Made by a program: the position numbers and the translations under genes. The notes under the pieces were generated by a model. That model did no database searches and had not been told where the DNA came from. It saw nothing but the letters and a program-made list of their open reading frames with translations. From Microcella frigidaquae (GTDB lineage: Bacteria; Actinomycetota; Actinomycetes; Actinomycetales; Microbacteriaceae): a stretch of 64,000 nucleotides of DNA. The DNA is taken from assembly GCF_014200395.1 (NCBI RefSeq), contig NZ_JACHBS010000001.1, forward strand, positions 1,674,001 to 1,738,000. The letters run 5' to 3'. This document shows, in pieces, positions 11,026-19,418 of the stretch; the stretch's first letter is position 1; every line of letters starts with the position of its first letter.

Positions 11026-11724
11026 ATGGACATCGAATCGCGAATCGAGCGCGCTCACACCTGGCACGTCGCCGGTCGCAGTCGGGCCGCACTCGACTCG
11101 CTTCGCCAACTGGTTCGTGATGTCCCGCAGTCCACGCGGGCACGGCTCGCGCTCGCCGAGCTGTATCGCGACCTCGGCCACGCTGAGCAGGCTGGTCGGT
11201 GGAGCGCGCTGACGCCGGAGTGGGCGACCGACCGTGAGCGACGCGCGTTTGCGGTCTTCCTGCAGCAGTGGTCAGTGGATCCGTATCGGGTTCTGTTGCT
11301 TCCGCGCTACGAGAAGCTCCCCCGACTTCCTCAACCCCCGCGTCGGCCCAGTGTCAATCGACGTCTCGCGAGCTCCATCGACACTCAGCACGCCGCAATG
11401 GTCGGGCCAGAGTGGGTTCGCCAGCCCGCACTGGGGCTGTGGGTCGCGGGGTGGGCCGTTGTATCGATGGCCTTCGTGGTGCTCGTCGTGATGATGCTCA
11501 CGGCGTGGGCAATCGCGTCACGCGATGCTGCGGAGTCGGCTTTGGCGCGAGACGTCGGGCTGGCCATCACCAGTGTCGGCGTGTTGGTGGGGGCTGCGCT
11601 GCTCCTGCCGTCTGAGTTGCTTGCTCGCAACTGGCCGCAGGTGTGCACCCTCATCTTCATCAGCGTCGGCAGCGGGTTCGCTTTCGTCGCTCTGGGGCTT
11701 CCCGCTCTCTTTTCCGGCGCATAG
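11026..11724 (+). CDS. TPR-like (DUF6584-like) membrane protein
   Basis: 232 residues. The first 60 residues form a helical pair with the pattern SRAALDSLRQLVRDVP and RLALAELYRDLGHAEQAGRW, close to the tetratricopeptide-like N-terminus of DUF6584 proteins. Residues about 145-230 hold three hydrophobic spans with a very small C-terminal tail. Function is unknown; a cytoplasmic protein-binding module tethered to the membrane is a reasonable inference. Base composition is somewhat lower in GC than neighbours. It is expressed alone and converges on the VOC gene with four bases between stops. Confidence 0.75.
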   Translation: MDIESRIERAHTWHVAGRSRAALDSLRQLVRDVPQSTRARLALAELYRDLGHAEQAGRWSALTPEWATDRERRAFAVFLQQWSVDPYRVLLLPRYEKLPRLPQPPRRPSVNRRLASSIDTQHAAMVGPEWVRQPALGLWVAGWAVVSMAFVVLVVMMLTAWAIASRDAAESALARDVGLAITSVGVLVGAALLLPSELLARNWPQVCTLIFISVGSGFAFVALGLPALFSGA

Positions 11725-11728
11725 GCCG

Positions 11729-12643
11729 CTAGGCGACAGCCGGGGCGAGCCGCAGCACGGTGCCCCACGGGTCGTCGACCTCGAGAGTGCGACCGTCGTC
11801 GCGCACGGCGAGGCCGTGGTGACGCAGCCGCTCGGCCGTCGCGCCGAGCTCGTCGGCGTCGGGTAGCACGATGTCGACCTGCCCCAGCCCGAGGGCGCGC
11901 GTGCGCACCCCGGCGCCGCGCGAGCGCCACGTGTTCATCGCCATGTGGTGGTGATACCCGCCGGCGCTCACGAAGATCGCCTGGTCGCCGTACGTCGTGG
12001 TGAGGTCGAAACCGAGCCGGTCGACGTAGAAGTCGCGCGCGGTGGCGACATCGCCGACGCTGAGGTGCACGTGCCCGACCGTCGCGGCCGCCGTGCCGTG
12101 CGCGGCGAGCGCCTCCTCGGTGAGGTGCTCGCGCAGGAAGCCGTTCGGGTCGAGGAAGAGCGTGCTCATCTCGACGCGCCCGTGCACCCACGACCACTCG
12201 GTGCGGTCGCGATCCCAGTACAGCTCGACGCCGTTGTGCTCGGGATCGTCGAAGTAGAAGGCCTGGCTGACGAGGTGGTCGCTCGAGCCGGTGAAGCTGC
12301 CCGGGTGCGCCTGGGCCACCGCGTACACGGCCGCGGCCAGCGCAGCCTGCGTCTCGAACAGGATCGCCGTGTGGAACAGCCCCGCCTCGCTCGGGCTCGC
12401 ATGGCGCAGATCGGGCGCGTGCCGCAGCACGACCAGGGGTCGGGCGGGACGCCCGCGGTCATCGGTACCGGATACGGAGCCCGCGCCGCCCGCGCGCCCG
12501 AGCACCACGATCCCGCCCTCGGCACTGAGCACGTCGAGGCCGAGCGTGCCGCCGTAGTACCGCGTCATGAGGTCGAGGTCGGCCACGTCGAGAGTGACGG
12601 CGCCCATGGCGGTGTCGGCGGCGAGCCGTGCGGTGTCGGTCAT
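11729..12643 (-). CDS. Two-domain VOC family protein (ring-cleaving dioxygenase-like)
   Basis: 304 residues built of two vicinal-oxygen-chelate modules. Module one contains GAVTLDVADLDLMTRYY, FHTAILF and GVELYWDRD; module two contains VGHVHLSVGDV, GGYHHHMAMNTW and DDPWGTVLRLAP. The arrangement matches CatE/catechol 2,3-dioxygenase-like proteins, where the His, His and acidic residues of one module bind Fe(II). Whether the metal site is complete here is uncertain, and glyoxalase-like or resistance functions are alternatives. The ATG at 12643 is chosen because the family begins a few residues before the first beta strand. It stands alone. Confidence 0.85.
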   Translation of the reverse strand: MTDTARLAADTAMGAVTLDVADLDLMTRYYGGTLGLDVLSAEGGIVVLGRAGGAGSVSGTDDRGRPARPLVVLRHAPDLRHASPSEAGLFHTAILFETQAALAAAVYAVAQAHPGSFTGSSDHLVSQAFYFDDPEHNGVELYWDRDRTEWSWVHGRVEMSTLFLDPNGFLREHLTEEALAAHGTAAATVGHVHLSVGDVATARDFYVDRLGFDLTTTYGDQAIFVSAGGYHHHMAMNTWRSRGAGVRTRALGLGQVDIVLPDADELGATAERLRHHGLAVRDDGRTLEVDDPWGTVLRLAPAVA

Positions 12644-12742
12644 GCGCAAGTCAACCGCTTCGTCTCCCGCCCCATTCCGCGCGACTGCACCATGAGAGTC
12701 TCCAGATTGGCCGCGTGATGGTGGTTTGCCCCGGCTGTAGCG

Positions 12743-12772
12743 CCCGTTTGTGCCAGATCTGGCAAGAACGGG
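12743..12772. repeat. 30-base interrupted palindrome between the VOC gene and purC
   Basis: Perfect core TGCCAGATCTGGCA (12751-12764) flanked by arms CCCGTT (12743-12748) and AACGGG (12767-12772), with a two-base mismatch on each side. It lies 10 bases after the purC stop, so a terminator for purDC is possible, but there is no T-run; an operator is the alternative. Confidence 0.6.
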
Positions 12773-12782
12773 GTTGGGGGGG

Positions 12783-13673
12783 TCAGCCGCAGAGGCGGGC
12801 GATGAGCTCGCGGTAGCGGGCGGCCGTGCGCTCGACGATCTCGGCGGGGAGGGCCGGGGGCTCTCCCGTCTTGTCCCAGTGGGCGGCGAGCCAGTCGCGC
12901 ACGATCTGCTTGTCGAAGCTGTCCATGCGCGAGGGGCCGCCGGCCGCATAGAGCGACGCGTCCCAGTAGCGCGAGCTGTCGCTCGTGAGCACCTCGTCGG
13001 CGAGGGTCAGCGCACCCGTGGCCGGGTCGGTGCCGAACTCGAACTTCGTGTCGGCGAGGATCACCCCGCGCTCGAGGGCGATGTCGCTCGCGCGGCGGAA
13101 GATCGCGAGTGACGCATCCCGCAGCGCCTCGGCGATCGGCGCGCTCACGAGCTCAACCGAGCGCTCGAAGCTGATGTTCTCGTCGTGCTCGCCGAGCGGC
13201 GCCTTGAACGCGGGTGTGTAGAGCGGTTCGGGTAGGCGGTCGCCATCGGTGAGGCCGGCGGGCAGCGGGATGCCGCACACCGTTCCCGACGCGCGGTACT
13301 CGGCCCAGCCCGAGCCGGTGAGGTAGCCGCGCACGACGCACTCGATGGGGTGCATGTCGAGGCGCTTCACGAGCATCGCGCGGTCGGCGACCTCGGCCGG
13401 CACCGCGGGCAGCGCGGCACCCGACCCGGCGTCGGCCAGGTGATTGGCGACGGGATGCTCCCCCTCGGCCAGTCGCGCGAACCACCAGTGCGTCAGCTGG
13501 GTCAGCAGGGCGCCCTTGCCGGGGATGCCCGGTTCGAGCACGTGGTCGAACGCGCTGACCCGGTCGCTCGCGATGACGAGCATGAGGCTCGGGTGTTCGG
13601 GATGCTCGTAGAGGTCGCGCACCTTGCCCGAGTAGACGTGCTGCCAGCCGTGCACGGCGAGGGCATCCGCCAT
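12783..13673 (-). CDS. purC: SAICAR synthetase PurC
   Basis: Condenses CAIR with aspartate using ATP in purine synthesis. The 296-residue protein has the signature block HVYSGKVRDLYE near the N-terminus, MLVIASDRVSAFDHVL, MHPIECVVRGYLTGSGW, and the later ILADTKFEFG and DEVLTSDSSRYW. It is slightly longer than the 240-residue bacterial form and matches the longer actinobacterial/eukaryote-like type. The ATG at 13673 overlaps the purD stop (TGATG), so purD and purC form a coupled operon. Confidence 0.97.
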   Translation of the reverse strand: MADALAVHGWQHVYSGKVRDLYEHPEHPSLMLVIASDRVSAFDHVLEPGIPGKGALLTQLTHWWFARLAEGEHPVANHLADAGSGAALPAVPAEVADRAMLVKRLDMHPIECVVRGYLTGSGWAEYRASGTVCGIPLPAGLTDGDRLPEPLYTPAFKAPLGEHDENISFERSVELVSAPIAEALRDASLAIFRRASDIALERGVILADTKFEFGTDPATGALTLADEVLTSDSSRYWDASLYAAGGPSRMDSFDKQIVRDWLAAHWDKTGEPPALPAEIVERTAARYRELIARLCG

Positions 13674-14935
13674 CAGACGACCCGCAGCGCGATGTCGGTG
13701 CGGTACTGCCCGCCCTCGAGGCCGATGCGGCCGATCGCCTCGTAGGCGCGAGCGCGGGCCTGCGCGAAGTCGGTTCCGGTGGCGACGACACTGAGCACGC
13801 GCCCGCCGGTGGCGACGAAGCCGTCGGTCGAACGGGCGGTGGCGGCGTGCGCGATCGTGACCCCCTCGACGGCGGCGGCCTCGTCGAGCCCGGTGAGGGG
13901 CCGGCTGGGCGCCGCGCTCACCGGGTAGCCCTCGCTCGCGAGCACGACGGTCACGGCGACGTCGTCGCTGAACTCGGGATAGGCCCGGCCGGCGAGCTGC
14001 CCGGTGCTCGCCGCGAACAGCAGCTCGCTGAGCGGCGTGACGAGACGCGGCAGCACGACCTGGGTCTCGGGGTCGCCGAAACGCGCGTTGAACTCGATGA
14101 CGCGGATGCCCTGCGCGGTGACGATGAGCCCGCAGTAGAGCAGGCCGATGAAGGGGGTGCCCTCGCTCTCGAGCTGGCGCACCGTCGGCTCGGCGACCGT
14201 GCGGATCACCTCGTCGACGAAGCCCTCGGGCGCCCACGGCAGTGGCGAGTACGCGCCCATGCCGCCCGTGTTCGGGCCGGTATCGCCATCGCCGATGCGC
14301 TTGTAGTCCTGCGCGGGGCTCAGCGGCACGACGGTGTGGCCGTCGCTGAGCAGGAAGAGGCTGACTTCTTGGCCATCGAGGAACTCCTCGACGAGCACGC
14401 CGCCCTGCTGCAGGTAGTGCGCGGCGTGGTCGACCGCGGCCGCGCGGTCGCTCGTGACGATGACGCCCTTGCCGGCGGCGAGCCCGTCGGCCTTCACCAC
14501 GTAGGGGGCGCCCAGGTCGTCGAGCGCCTGCTCGACCTCGGCGAGGGTGCCGGCGCGCACGGCGCGGCCGGTCGGCACGCCTGCGGCGTCCATGATGCGC
14601 TTCGCGAAGGCCTTCGAGCCCTCCAGCTGCGCCGCGGCCTGGCCGGGGCCGAACACGGCGATGCCGCGCCGGCGCACGGCGTCGGCGACGCCCGACACGA
14701 GCGGTGCCTCGGGCCCGATGACGACGAGCTCGATGTCGTTGTCGACCGCGTAGTCGGCGACCACGTCGCCGCGGGTCGCATCGAGGGCGACGACGGGCAC
14801 GGCGGTCGCGATGCCCGCGTTGCCGGGGGCCGCGGTGATCTCGTGGGCGGCTGCGCCGGCGGCATCGCGCTCGCGCAGCAGGGCCGTGATGATGGCGTGC
14901 TCGCGCGCGCCCGAGCCGAGGACGAGGATTCTCAC
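13673..14935 (-). CDS. purD: Phosphoribosylamine-glycine ligase PurD
   Basis: Makes GAR from phosphoribosylamine, glycine and ATP. The 420-residue ATP-grasp protein starts [15 protein letters not shown], carries [14 protein letters not shown] and the family signature [14 protein letters not shown], all diagnostic. It is the first gene of the purD-purC operon. The GTG start has TAGGCT six bases upstream and so is probably leaderless; the divergent sterol-carrier gene has its own TAGCCT box 31 bases away. Confidence 0.97.
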   Translation of the reverse strand: MRILVLGSGAREHAIITALLRERDAAGAAAHEITAAPGNAGIATAVPVVALDATRGDVVADYAVDNDIELVVIGPEAPLVSGVADAVRRRGIAVFGPGQAAAQLEGSKAFAKRIMDAAGVPTGRAVRAGTLAEVEQALDDLGAPYVVKADGLAAGKGVIVTSDRAAAVDHAAHYLQQGGVLVEEFLDGQEVSLFLLSDGHTVVPLSPAQDYKRIGDGDTGPNTGGMGAYSPLPWAPEGFVDEVIRTVAEPTVRQLESEGTPFIGLLYCGLIVTAQGIRVIEFNARFGDPETQVVLPRLVTPLSELLFAASTGQLAGRAYPEFSDDVAVTVVLASEGYPVSAAPSRPLTGLDEAAAVEGVTIAHAATARSTDGFVATGGRVLSVVATGTDFAQARARAYEAIGRIGLEGGQYRTDIALRVV

Positions 14936-14941
14936 CCGGTC

Positions 14942-14947
14942 AGCCTA
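14942..14947 (-). promoter_or_regulatory. Predicted leaderless -10 box of purD
   Basis: TAGGCT on the minus strand, 6 bases before the GTG at 14935. Confidence 0.55.
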
Positions 14948-14978
14948 GCGAGCGCGGCGTCGTCGGCCCGGGGGAGCG

Positions 14979-14984
14979 TAGCCT
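14979..14984 (+). promoter_or_regulatory. Predicted leaderless -10 box of the sterol-carrier-like gene
   Basis: TAGCCT on the plus strand, 6 bases before the GTG at 14991. Confidence 0.5.
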
Positions 14985-14990
14985 CGGTGC

Positions 14991-15368
14991 GTGGCGAGAG
15001 CGCGCATCGACGAGACCGCGGGGCGGGATGCGGTGCGCACGGTGCTCGCCGCGAGCGAGCATACCGACCGCACGCCACCCGACCGCACCGTGACGGCGCT
15101 CGCCGTGCGCTACCTGCTGCAGGTGCTCGCCGAGGCCAGCCCTGGCAAGAGCGTGGAGGTGCGCGTGCCCCCGTTCGGCGCCGTGCAGGCCGTGGAGGGT
15201 CCGAAGCACACCCGCGGCACCCCGCCCAACGTCGTCGAGCTCGACCCTGCGACTTTCCTGGCGATCGCGACCGGCAGTCTCGACTGGGCGAGCGCCGTCG
15301 CCGCGGGCCGTGTGCACGCCTCGGGCGCCCGCTCCGATCTCTCGGCGCTCTTCCCGCTCGCGTATTGA
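14991..15368 (+). CDS. Sterol carrier (SCP2)-like family protein
   Basis: 125 residues matching the small actinobacterial 'sterol carrier family' proteins: an N-terminal helix, the RVPPFGAVQAVEGPKHTRGT segment followed by PPNVVELDPATFLAI, and a terminal LSALFPL. SCP2-like folds hold hydrophobic ligands, but no ligand is known for this branch. It is regularly found near purine genes in Actinobacteria, which supports the call. Here it lies divergent from purD and 34 bases upstream of the next small membrane protein gene. Confidence 0.8.
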   Translation: MARARIDETAGRDAVRTVLAASEHTDRTPPDRTVTALAVRYLLQVLAEASPGKSVEVRVPPFGAVQAVEGPKHTRGTPPNVVELDPATFLAIATGSLDWASAVAAGRVHASGARSDLSALFPLAY

Positions 15369-15390
15369 CCGGCCACTCAGCGCGGTGCGC

Positions 15391-15396
15391 CAGAAT
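15391..15396 (+). promoter_or_regulatory. Possible leaderless -10 box of the 110-residue membrane protein gene
   Basis: CAGAAT, 6 bases before the GTG at 15403; a weaker match than the other boxes. Confidence 0.35.
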
Positions 15397-15402
15397 GGGG
15401 GC

Positions 15403-15735
15403 GTGACTGAGCCGAGTGGCGCCCCCGAGCCGACGACCGAGCGCGCCACCGTGCAGGTTCGGCGCGCGCCGAAGATCCCCGCCTTCATGGTGGTGGGCGG
15501 TCTCATCGGTTTCCTCGCCACCCTCGTCGCGACGAGCCTCTTCCCGGCCGACCCGCTCGTCGGGTTCGCCGCTCTGCTCGGCTACTTCTCGATCTACGGC
15601 GTGACGGCGGGCGTGCTGCTCGGCGCGATCATCGGCGTCGTGCTCGACCGCCGCTCGCAGAAGAGCGTGCGCACGGTCGCCGCCGAGCGGCAGGTCGTCG
15701 ACGCGGCCCCGCTGGAGGGCGAGCTCGAGGACTGA
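15403..15735 (+). CDS. Small two-span membrane protein
   Basis: 110 residues: a polar N-terminus of about 27 residues, two hydrophobic spans (about 30-48 and 53-86) and a charged tail ending in ELED. Homologues at this position in related genomes are annotated as hypothetical or loosely as potassium-transport related; I see no motif that supports a transport function. The GTG at 15403 is chosen because of the box just upstream and because no earlier in-frame start is compatible with it. It converges on purF. Confidence 0.75.
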   Translation: MTEPSGAPEPTTERATVQVRRAPKIPAFMVVGGLIGFLATLVATSLFPADPLVGFAALLGYFSIYGVTAGVLLGAIIGVVLDRRSQKSVRTVAAERQVVDAAPLEGELED

Positions 15736-15757
15736 GCGAGCAGACGGAGCGACGAGC

Positions 15758-15797
15758 CTGAGCCGCGGGCTCCGGACTGCGCCCGCAGCGCGCTCAG
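15758..15797. terminator. Possible bidirectional hairpin between convergent genes
   Basis: Nested arms CTGAGC/GCTCAG and GCGGGC/GCCCGC between the small membrane gene and purF, overlapping the last bases of purF. No T-run. Confidence 0.4.
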
Positions 15798-17251
15798 CTC
15801 AGCTGGTTCTCCTCGACCCACCGCAGGTACTCGGGGGTGACGGTGCCGGTGACGTACTCGCCGGTGAAGCAGCTCATCTCGAGCTCGGTGACGTCGCTGC
15901 CCTCGATGATCGCGGCCTGCATGTCCTCGACCTCCTGGTAGATCAGGTGGTCGCTACCGAGCTCGGTGTTGATCTCGGGGATCTTCCGGCCGTGCGCGAT
16001 GAGTTCGCGCCGCGTCGGCATGTTGATGCCGTAGACGTGCGGGTAGCGCACCGGCGGCGCCGCCGACGTGAAGGTGACCTTGTTGGCGCCGGCGGCCCGT
16101 GCCATCTCGACGATCTCGCGCGACGTCGTGCCGCGCACGATCGAGTCGTCGACGATGAGGATGTTCTTGCCGGCGAACTCGGACGACATCGCGTTGAGCT
16201 TCTGCTTCACGCTCTTCTTGCGCGTCTCCTGCCCCGGCATGATGAACGTGCGCCCGACGTAGCGGTTCTTGTAGAAGCCCTCGCGGTACGGGATGCCCAG
16301 CTTCTGCGCCACCTGCATCGCGGCGGGCCGCGACGAGTCGGGAATCGGCATGACCACGTCGATGTCGCCCATCGGGGTGTAGCGGGCGATGGTGTCGGCG
16401 AGCCGGTCGCCCAGGCGCAGCCGCGCCTCGTAGACCGAGATGCCGTTCATGATCGAGTCGGGACGTGCCAGGTACACGTACTCGAACGAGCACGGAACCA
16501 GGCGCGGGTTTGCCGCGCACTGGCGCGAGATCATCTCGCCGCCGACGGTGATGAACACCGCCTCGCCGGGGGCGACCTCGCGCACGGTCTCGTATCCGCC
16601 CGCCTCGAGCACGAGCGACTCGCTCGCCACCACCCACTCGTACCCTGTGAGGCCCGCGGAGCGGCGCCCGAGCACGAGCGGCCGGATGCCGAACGGGTCG
16701 CGGAAGGCGAGCATCCCGTGCCCCGCGATGAGGGCGATCGCGGCGTACGAGCCCTCGACGCGCTCGTGCACGCGGCTGATCGCGGCGAACACCTGGTCGG
16801 GGTCGAGGTCGCTGCCGGTGACCTGCGCCTGCAGCTCGTGGGCGAGCACGTTGACGAGCAGCTCGGTGTCGCTCGAGGTGTTGAGGTGCCGACGGTCGAT
16901 CTCGAACAGCTCGCGCGTGAGCTCGCGCGTGTTCGTGAGGTTGCCGTTGTGCACGAGGATGATGCCGTAGGGCGCGTTCACGTAGAACGGCTGGGCTTCT
17001 TCTTCACTGGATGCGGAGCCGCGGGTCGCGTAGCGCACATGCCCGAGCCCCATGGTGCCGAGCAGGCTGCGCATGTCGCGGGTGCGGTAGGCCTCGCGCA
17101 CCTGGCCCTTGGCCTTCGCCATGTGCAGCACGCGGCCCTCGGCGGTGGCGATTCCCGTCGAGTCTTGCCCGCGATGCTGCAGAAGAGCGAGTGCGTCGTA
17201 CACCTGCTGGTTGACGGGGCTCGTAGAGACGAGACCGACGATGCCGCACAT
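15794..17251 (-). CDS. purF: Amidophosphoribosyltransferase PurF
   Basis: First committed step of purine synthesis: PRPP plus glutamine to phosphoribosylamine. The 485-residue protein begins MCGIVGLVS, so the catalytic Cys is residue 2 and needs only Met removal, without the propeptide seen in Bacillus. The Ntn glutaminase domain includes ALLQHRGQDSTGI; the PRTase domain has the PRPP loop ILIVDDSIVRGTTS. I see no four-cysteine iron-sulfur pattern, so it is the E. coli-like type. The start is preceded by CTGGAG (17262-17267) and a TACGGT box. It is divergent from purM with 73 bases between the starts. Confidence 0.97.
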   Translation of the reverse strand: MCGIVGLVSTSPVNQQVYDALALLQHRGQDSTGIATAEGRVLHMAKAKGQVREAYRTRDMRSLLGTMGLGHVRYATRGSASSEEEAQPFYVNAPYGIILVHNGNLTNTRELTRELFEIDRRHLNTSSDTELLVNVLAHELQAQVTGSDLDPDQVFAAISRVHERVEGSYAAIALIAGHGMLAFRDPFGIRPLVLGRRSAGLTGYEWVVASESLVLEAGGYETVREVAPGEAVFITVGGEMISRQCAANPRLVPCSFEYVYLARPDSIMNGISVYEARLRLGDRLADTIARYTPMGDIDVVMPIPDSSRPAAMQVAQKLGIPYREGFYKNRYVGRTFIMPGQETRKKSVKQKLNAMSSEFAGKNILIVDDSIVRGTTSREIVEMARAAGANKVTFTSAAPPVRYPHVYGINMPTRRELIAHGRKIPEINTELGSDHLIYQEVEDMQAAIIEGSDVTELEMSCFTGEYVTGTVTPEYLRWVEENQLS

Positions 17252-17267
17252 GCGGGGCGTGCTCCAG

Positions 17268-17273
17268 ACCGTA
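17268..17273 (-). promoter_or_regulatory. Predicted -10 box of purF
   Basis: TACGGT on the minus strand, with a short leader containing a CTGGAG ribosome binding site; lies within the 73-base divergent purF/purM region. Confidence 0.4.
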
Positions 17274-17324
17274 AGGTTGACGGTGACTGAGGCCAGTCTG
17301 ACAGACCGCGGAACGGATGAACGA

Positions 17325-18419
17325 ATGACGAACTCCTACGCCGCCGCCGGAGTCGACACCGCCGCGGGAGACCGCGCCGTCGAGCTCATGAAGGCCTCGG
17401 TCGCCGCGACCCACGGGCGCGAGGTGCTCGGCGGGGTCGGCGGCTTCGCCGGGCTGTGGGACGCCTCGGCGCTGCGCGACTACCGCCGCCCGCTGCTCGC
17501 CACGAGCACCGACGGCGTCGGCACGAAGGTCGCGATCGCGCAGGCCCTCGACATCCACGACACCATCGGGCACGACCTGGTGGCGATGGTCGTCGACGAC
17601 ATCGTCGTGGTCGGCGCGAAGCCGCTCTTCATGACCGACTACATCGCCTGCGGCACGGTGCACCCCGAGCGCATCGCCGCCATCGTGCGCGGCATCGCCG
17701 AAGCCTGCGCGGCCACCGGCACCGCGCTCGTCGGTGGCGAGACCGCCGAGCACCCCGGCCTGCTCGGCCCCGACGACTACGACGTCGCGGGTGCCGCGGT
17801 CGGCGTCGTCGAGGCTGACGACGTGCTCGGGCCCGAGCGCGTGCAGCACGGCGACGTCGTCATCGCGATGGCGAGCTCGGGCCTGCACAGCAACGGCTTC
17901 TCGCTCGTGCGGCACATCCTCGCCACGAAGAAGATCGGGTACCACGACGAGCTGCCCGAGCTGGGCGGCGTCGTCGGCCGTGCGCTGCTCGAGCCGACCG
18001 CGCTCTACACCGCGCCGCTGCTCGACGTGCTCGCCGAGCTGCCCGGCGCGGTGCACGCCCTCAGCCACGTCACGGGCGGCGGCATCGCGGCGAACCTCGC
18101 GCGCGTGCTGCCCGTCGGATCCTGGGCCGAGCTCGACCGCGGCTCGTGGAGCCCGCCCACCGTCTTCCGGGTGCTCTGCGAGCTGGCGGGCGACTCGCTC
18201 GAGTCGACCGAGGGCACGTGGAACCTCGGGGTCGGGATGCTCGCCGTCGTCGCGCACGACAGCGCGAGCTCCGTCATCCGCGCGCTCGAGAGCCGTGGCG
18301 TGCCCGCGTGGGTCGCCGGCCGGGTCTCGACGACCGCGCACGACCTCACCGGGTTCGAGCAGGGCGCCAAGGGCGTCGACGGCGGGGCCGTGAAGCTCGT
18401 CGGGGCCTACGCGACGTAG
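17325..18419 (+). CDS. purM: AIR synthetase (phosphoribosylformylglycinamidine cyclo-ligase) PurM
   Basis: Closes the imidazole ring: FGAM to AIR with ATP. The 364-residue protein has the N-terminal YAAAGVDTAAGDRAVELMK, the ATSTDGVGTKV loop, VGGETAEHPGL and the glycine-rich SHVTGGGIAANLARVLP motif of the PurM fold. The ATG at 17325 is preferred over upstream in-frame starts because PurM proteins begin at this point and upstream codons overlap the divergent purF promoter. Confidence 0.97.
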   Translation: MTNSYAAAGVDTAAGDRAVELMKASVAATHGREVLGGVGGFAGLWDASALRDYRRPLLATSTDGVGTKVAIAQALDIHDTIGHDLVAMVVDDIVVVGAKPLFMTDYIACGTVHPERIAAIVRGIAEACAATGTALVGGETAEHPGLLGPDDYDVAGAAVGVVEADDVLGPERVQHGDVVIAMASSGLHSNGFSLVRHILATKKIGYHDELPELGGVVGRALLEPTALYTAPLLDVLAELPGAVHALSHVTGGGIAANLARVLPVGSWAELDRGSWSPPTVFRVLCELAGDSLESTEGTWNLGVGMLAVVAHDSASSVIRALESRGVPAWVAGRVSTTAHDLTGFEQGAKGVDGGAVKLVGAYAT

Positions 18420-18465
18420 TTCGAAGGGGCGGGCAACCCACGACGGCCTGCGGAGGGGAGACCAC

Positions 18466-18831
18466 GTGTGGATCAAGAAAACTGGAGTGATGGGTGTTGT
18501 TGCCCTTCCACCCGAGTCGCCGAGTCGGATGGCATTGGGTTCAGTCGAGGCGTGGATCAGGTCGATGCGAGACCATGAGGCGCGGGTGCTTGAGGAACGA
18601 CTTGACGCGGCGTGGGAGCGATTCGGAGCGGAGTGCGATGAGCGAGCACTCGCTTACAACGTCGAAGAGGAGTCTTTCGCGGCCGTTCCGCTTCCCGTGG
18701 CGATAGCTGAGTCAGTTGATCGTGCCGAGCTCAGCGCAGACGGGCTCGCCACCGAGCTTGACAAGGTTGACTTTCGATGGCGCCTCGACGTGATCGGTGC
18801 CTTGCAGCAGATGCTCGCAGAGCGACCGTGA
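18466..18831 (+). CDS. Hypothetical protein, 121 residues
   Basis: I do not recognise a family. The product is acidic and helical (for example HEARVLEERLDAAWERFGAE) with no signal peptide or membrane span. A good ribosome binding site, GGAGGGGAG, precedes the GTG at 18466. Codon use and base composition are clearly lower in GC than purM and the FAD protein around it, suggesting recent gain. It lies 46 bases after purM and may be read from the purM promoter. Confidence 0.6.
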   Translation: MWIKKTGVMGVVALPPESPSRMALGSVEAWIRSMRDHEARVLEERLDAAWERFGAECDERALAYNVEEESFAAVPLPVAIAESVDRAELSADGLATELDKVDFRWRLDVIGALQQMLAERP

Positions 18832-19042
18832 GGTCTCGGCTTTCTCAGCGGTTGTCGGAGTTGCGCTGTTCTTCGAGAGTTGCCGTCAGGCTGGGCCCCT
18901 CGACAGGGTGAGGCAGATCGTTCAGAGATCGCGTCGGTAGTACCGCGCGACCTTCCACGATCAGTCTCTGCAACGGCGAAAGACCCGCTGCCGGGAGTGA
19001 GCCCTTGTTCCTCAACGGATCACCTCCATGCCACGTGATGGC
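18832..19042. other. Noncoding stretch with no recognised element
   Basis: About 210 bases between convergent genes. I see no long hairpin, tandem repeat or credible reading frame. Confidence 0.5.
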
Positions 19043-19258
19043 TTACGCGGTCTGCGCTGCTGGGCCCTGCTCGGCGTCGAGGTCGTCGTCCTCGTCATCC
19101 TCGTCGTCGACGAGGTGCGCCCACTTGTCTTCGTACTCGTCGGCGTGTGCTGCCGCAGCGAGCTCGCGCTCGAGCTGCGTCAGGTCGGTGTCAGGAGTGA
19201 AGTACTTCAGCTCCCGCGCCACCTTGGTGTGCTTCGCCTTCTGTCGGCCGCGCCCCAT
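19043..19258 (-). CDS. DUF3073 family protein
   Basis: 71 residues starting MGRGRQKAKHTKVARELKYF, the invariant basic N-terminus of DUF3073, followed by DTDLTQLERELAA and an acidic tail (DDEDDEDDDLDAE). Small, soluble, found next to purM/purF across Actinobacteria; function unknown. The basic head and acidic tail suggest nucleic-acid or ribosome contacts, but that is inference. The ATG at 19258 is chosen over a start five codons earlier because the family begins with MGRGRQ. Confidence 0.9.
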   Translation of the reverse strand: MGRGRQKAKHTKVARELKYFTPDTDLTQLERELAAAAHADEYEDKWAHLVDDEDDEDDDLDAEQGPAAQTA

Positions 19259-19405
19259 GCGTGACCCCCTCACAATGTGTCGTCGGGTGAGCTAGGGAGA
19301 ACCCCAGAATGCCGAGTCGGGACGGTGGAAAAACTGTGCCGAAGTTTAGCACGCACGGGCATATTCGAGTCTCGGGCGGCCTGCCGCATCGCGCCCGCGA
19401 GCGGG

Positions 19406-19411
19406 TAGCGT
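19406..19411 (+). promoter_or_regulatory. Predicted leaderless -10 box of the FAD monooxygenase-like gene
   Basis: TAGCGT on the plus strand, 7 bases before the GTG at 19419. Confidence 0.45.
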
Positions 19412-19418
19412 TGACCGG

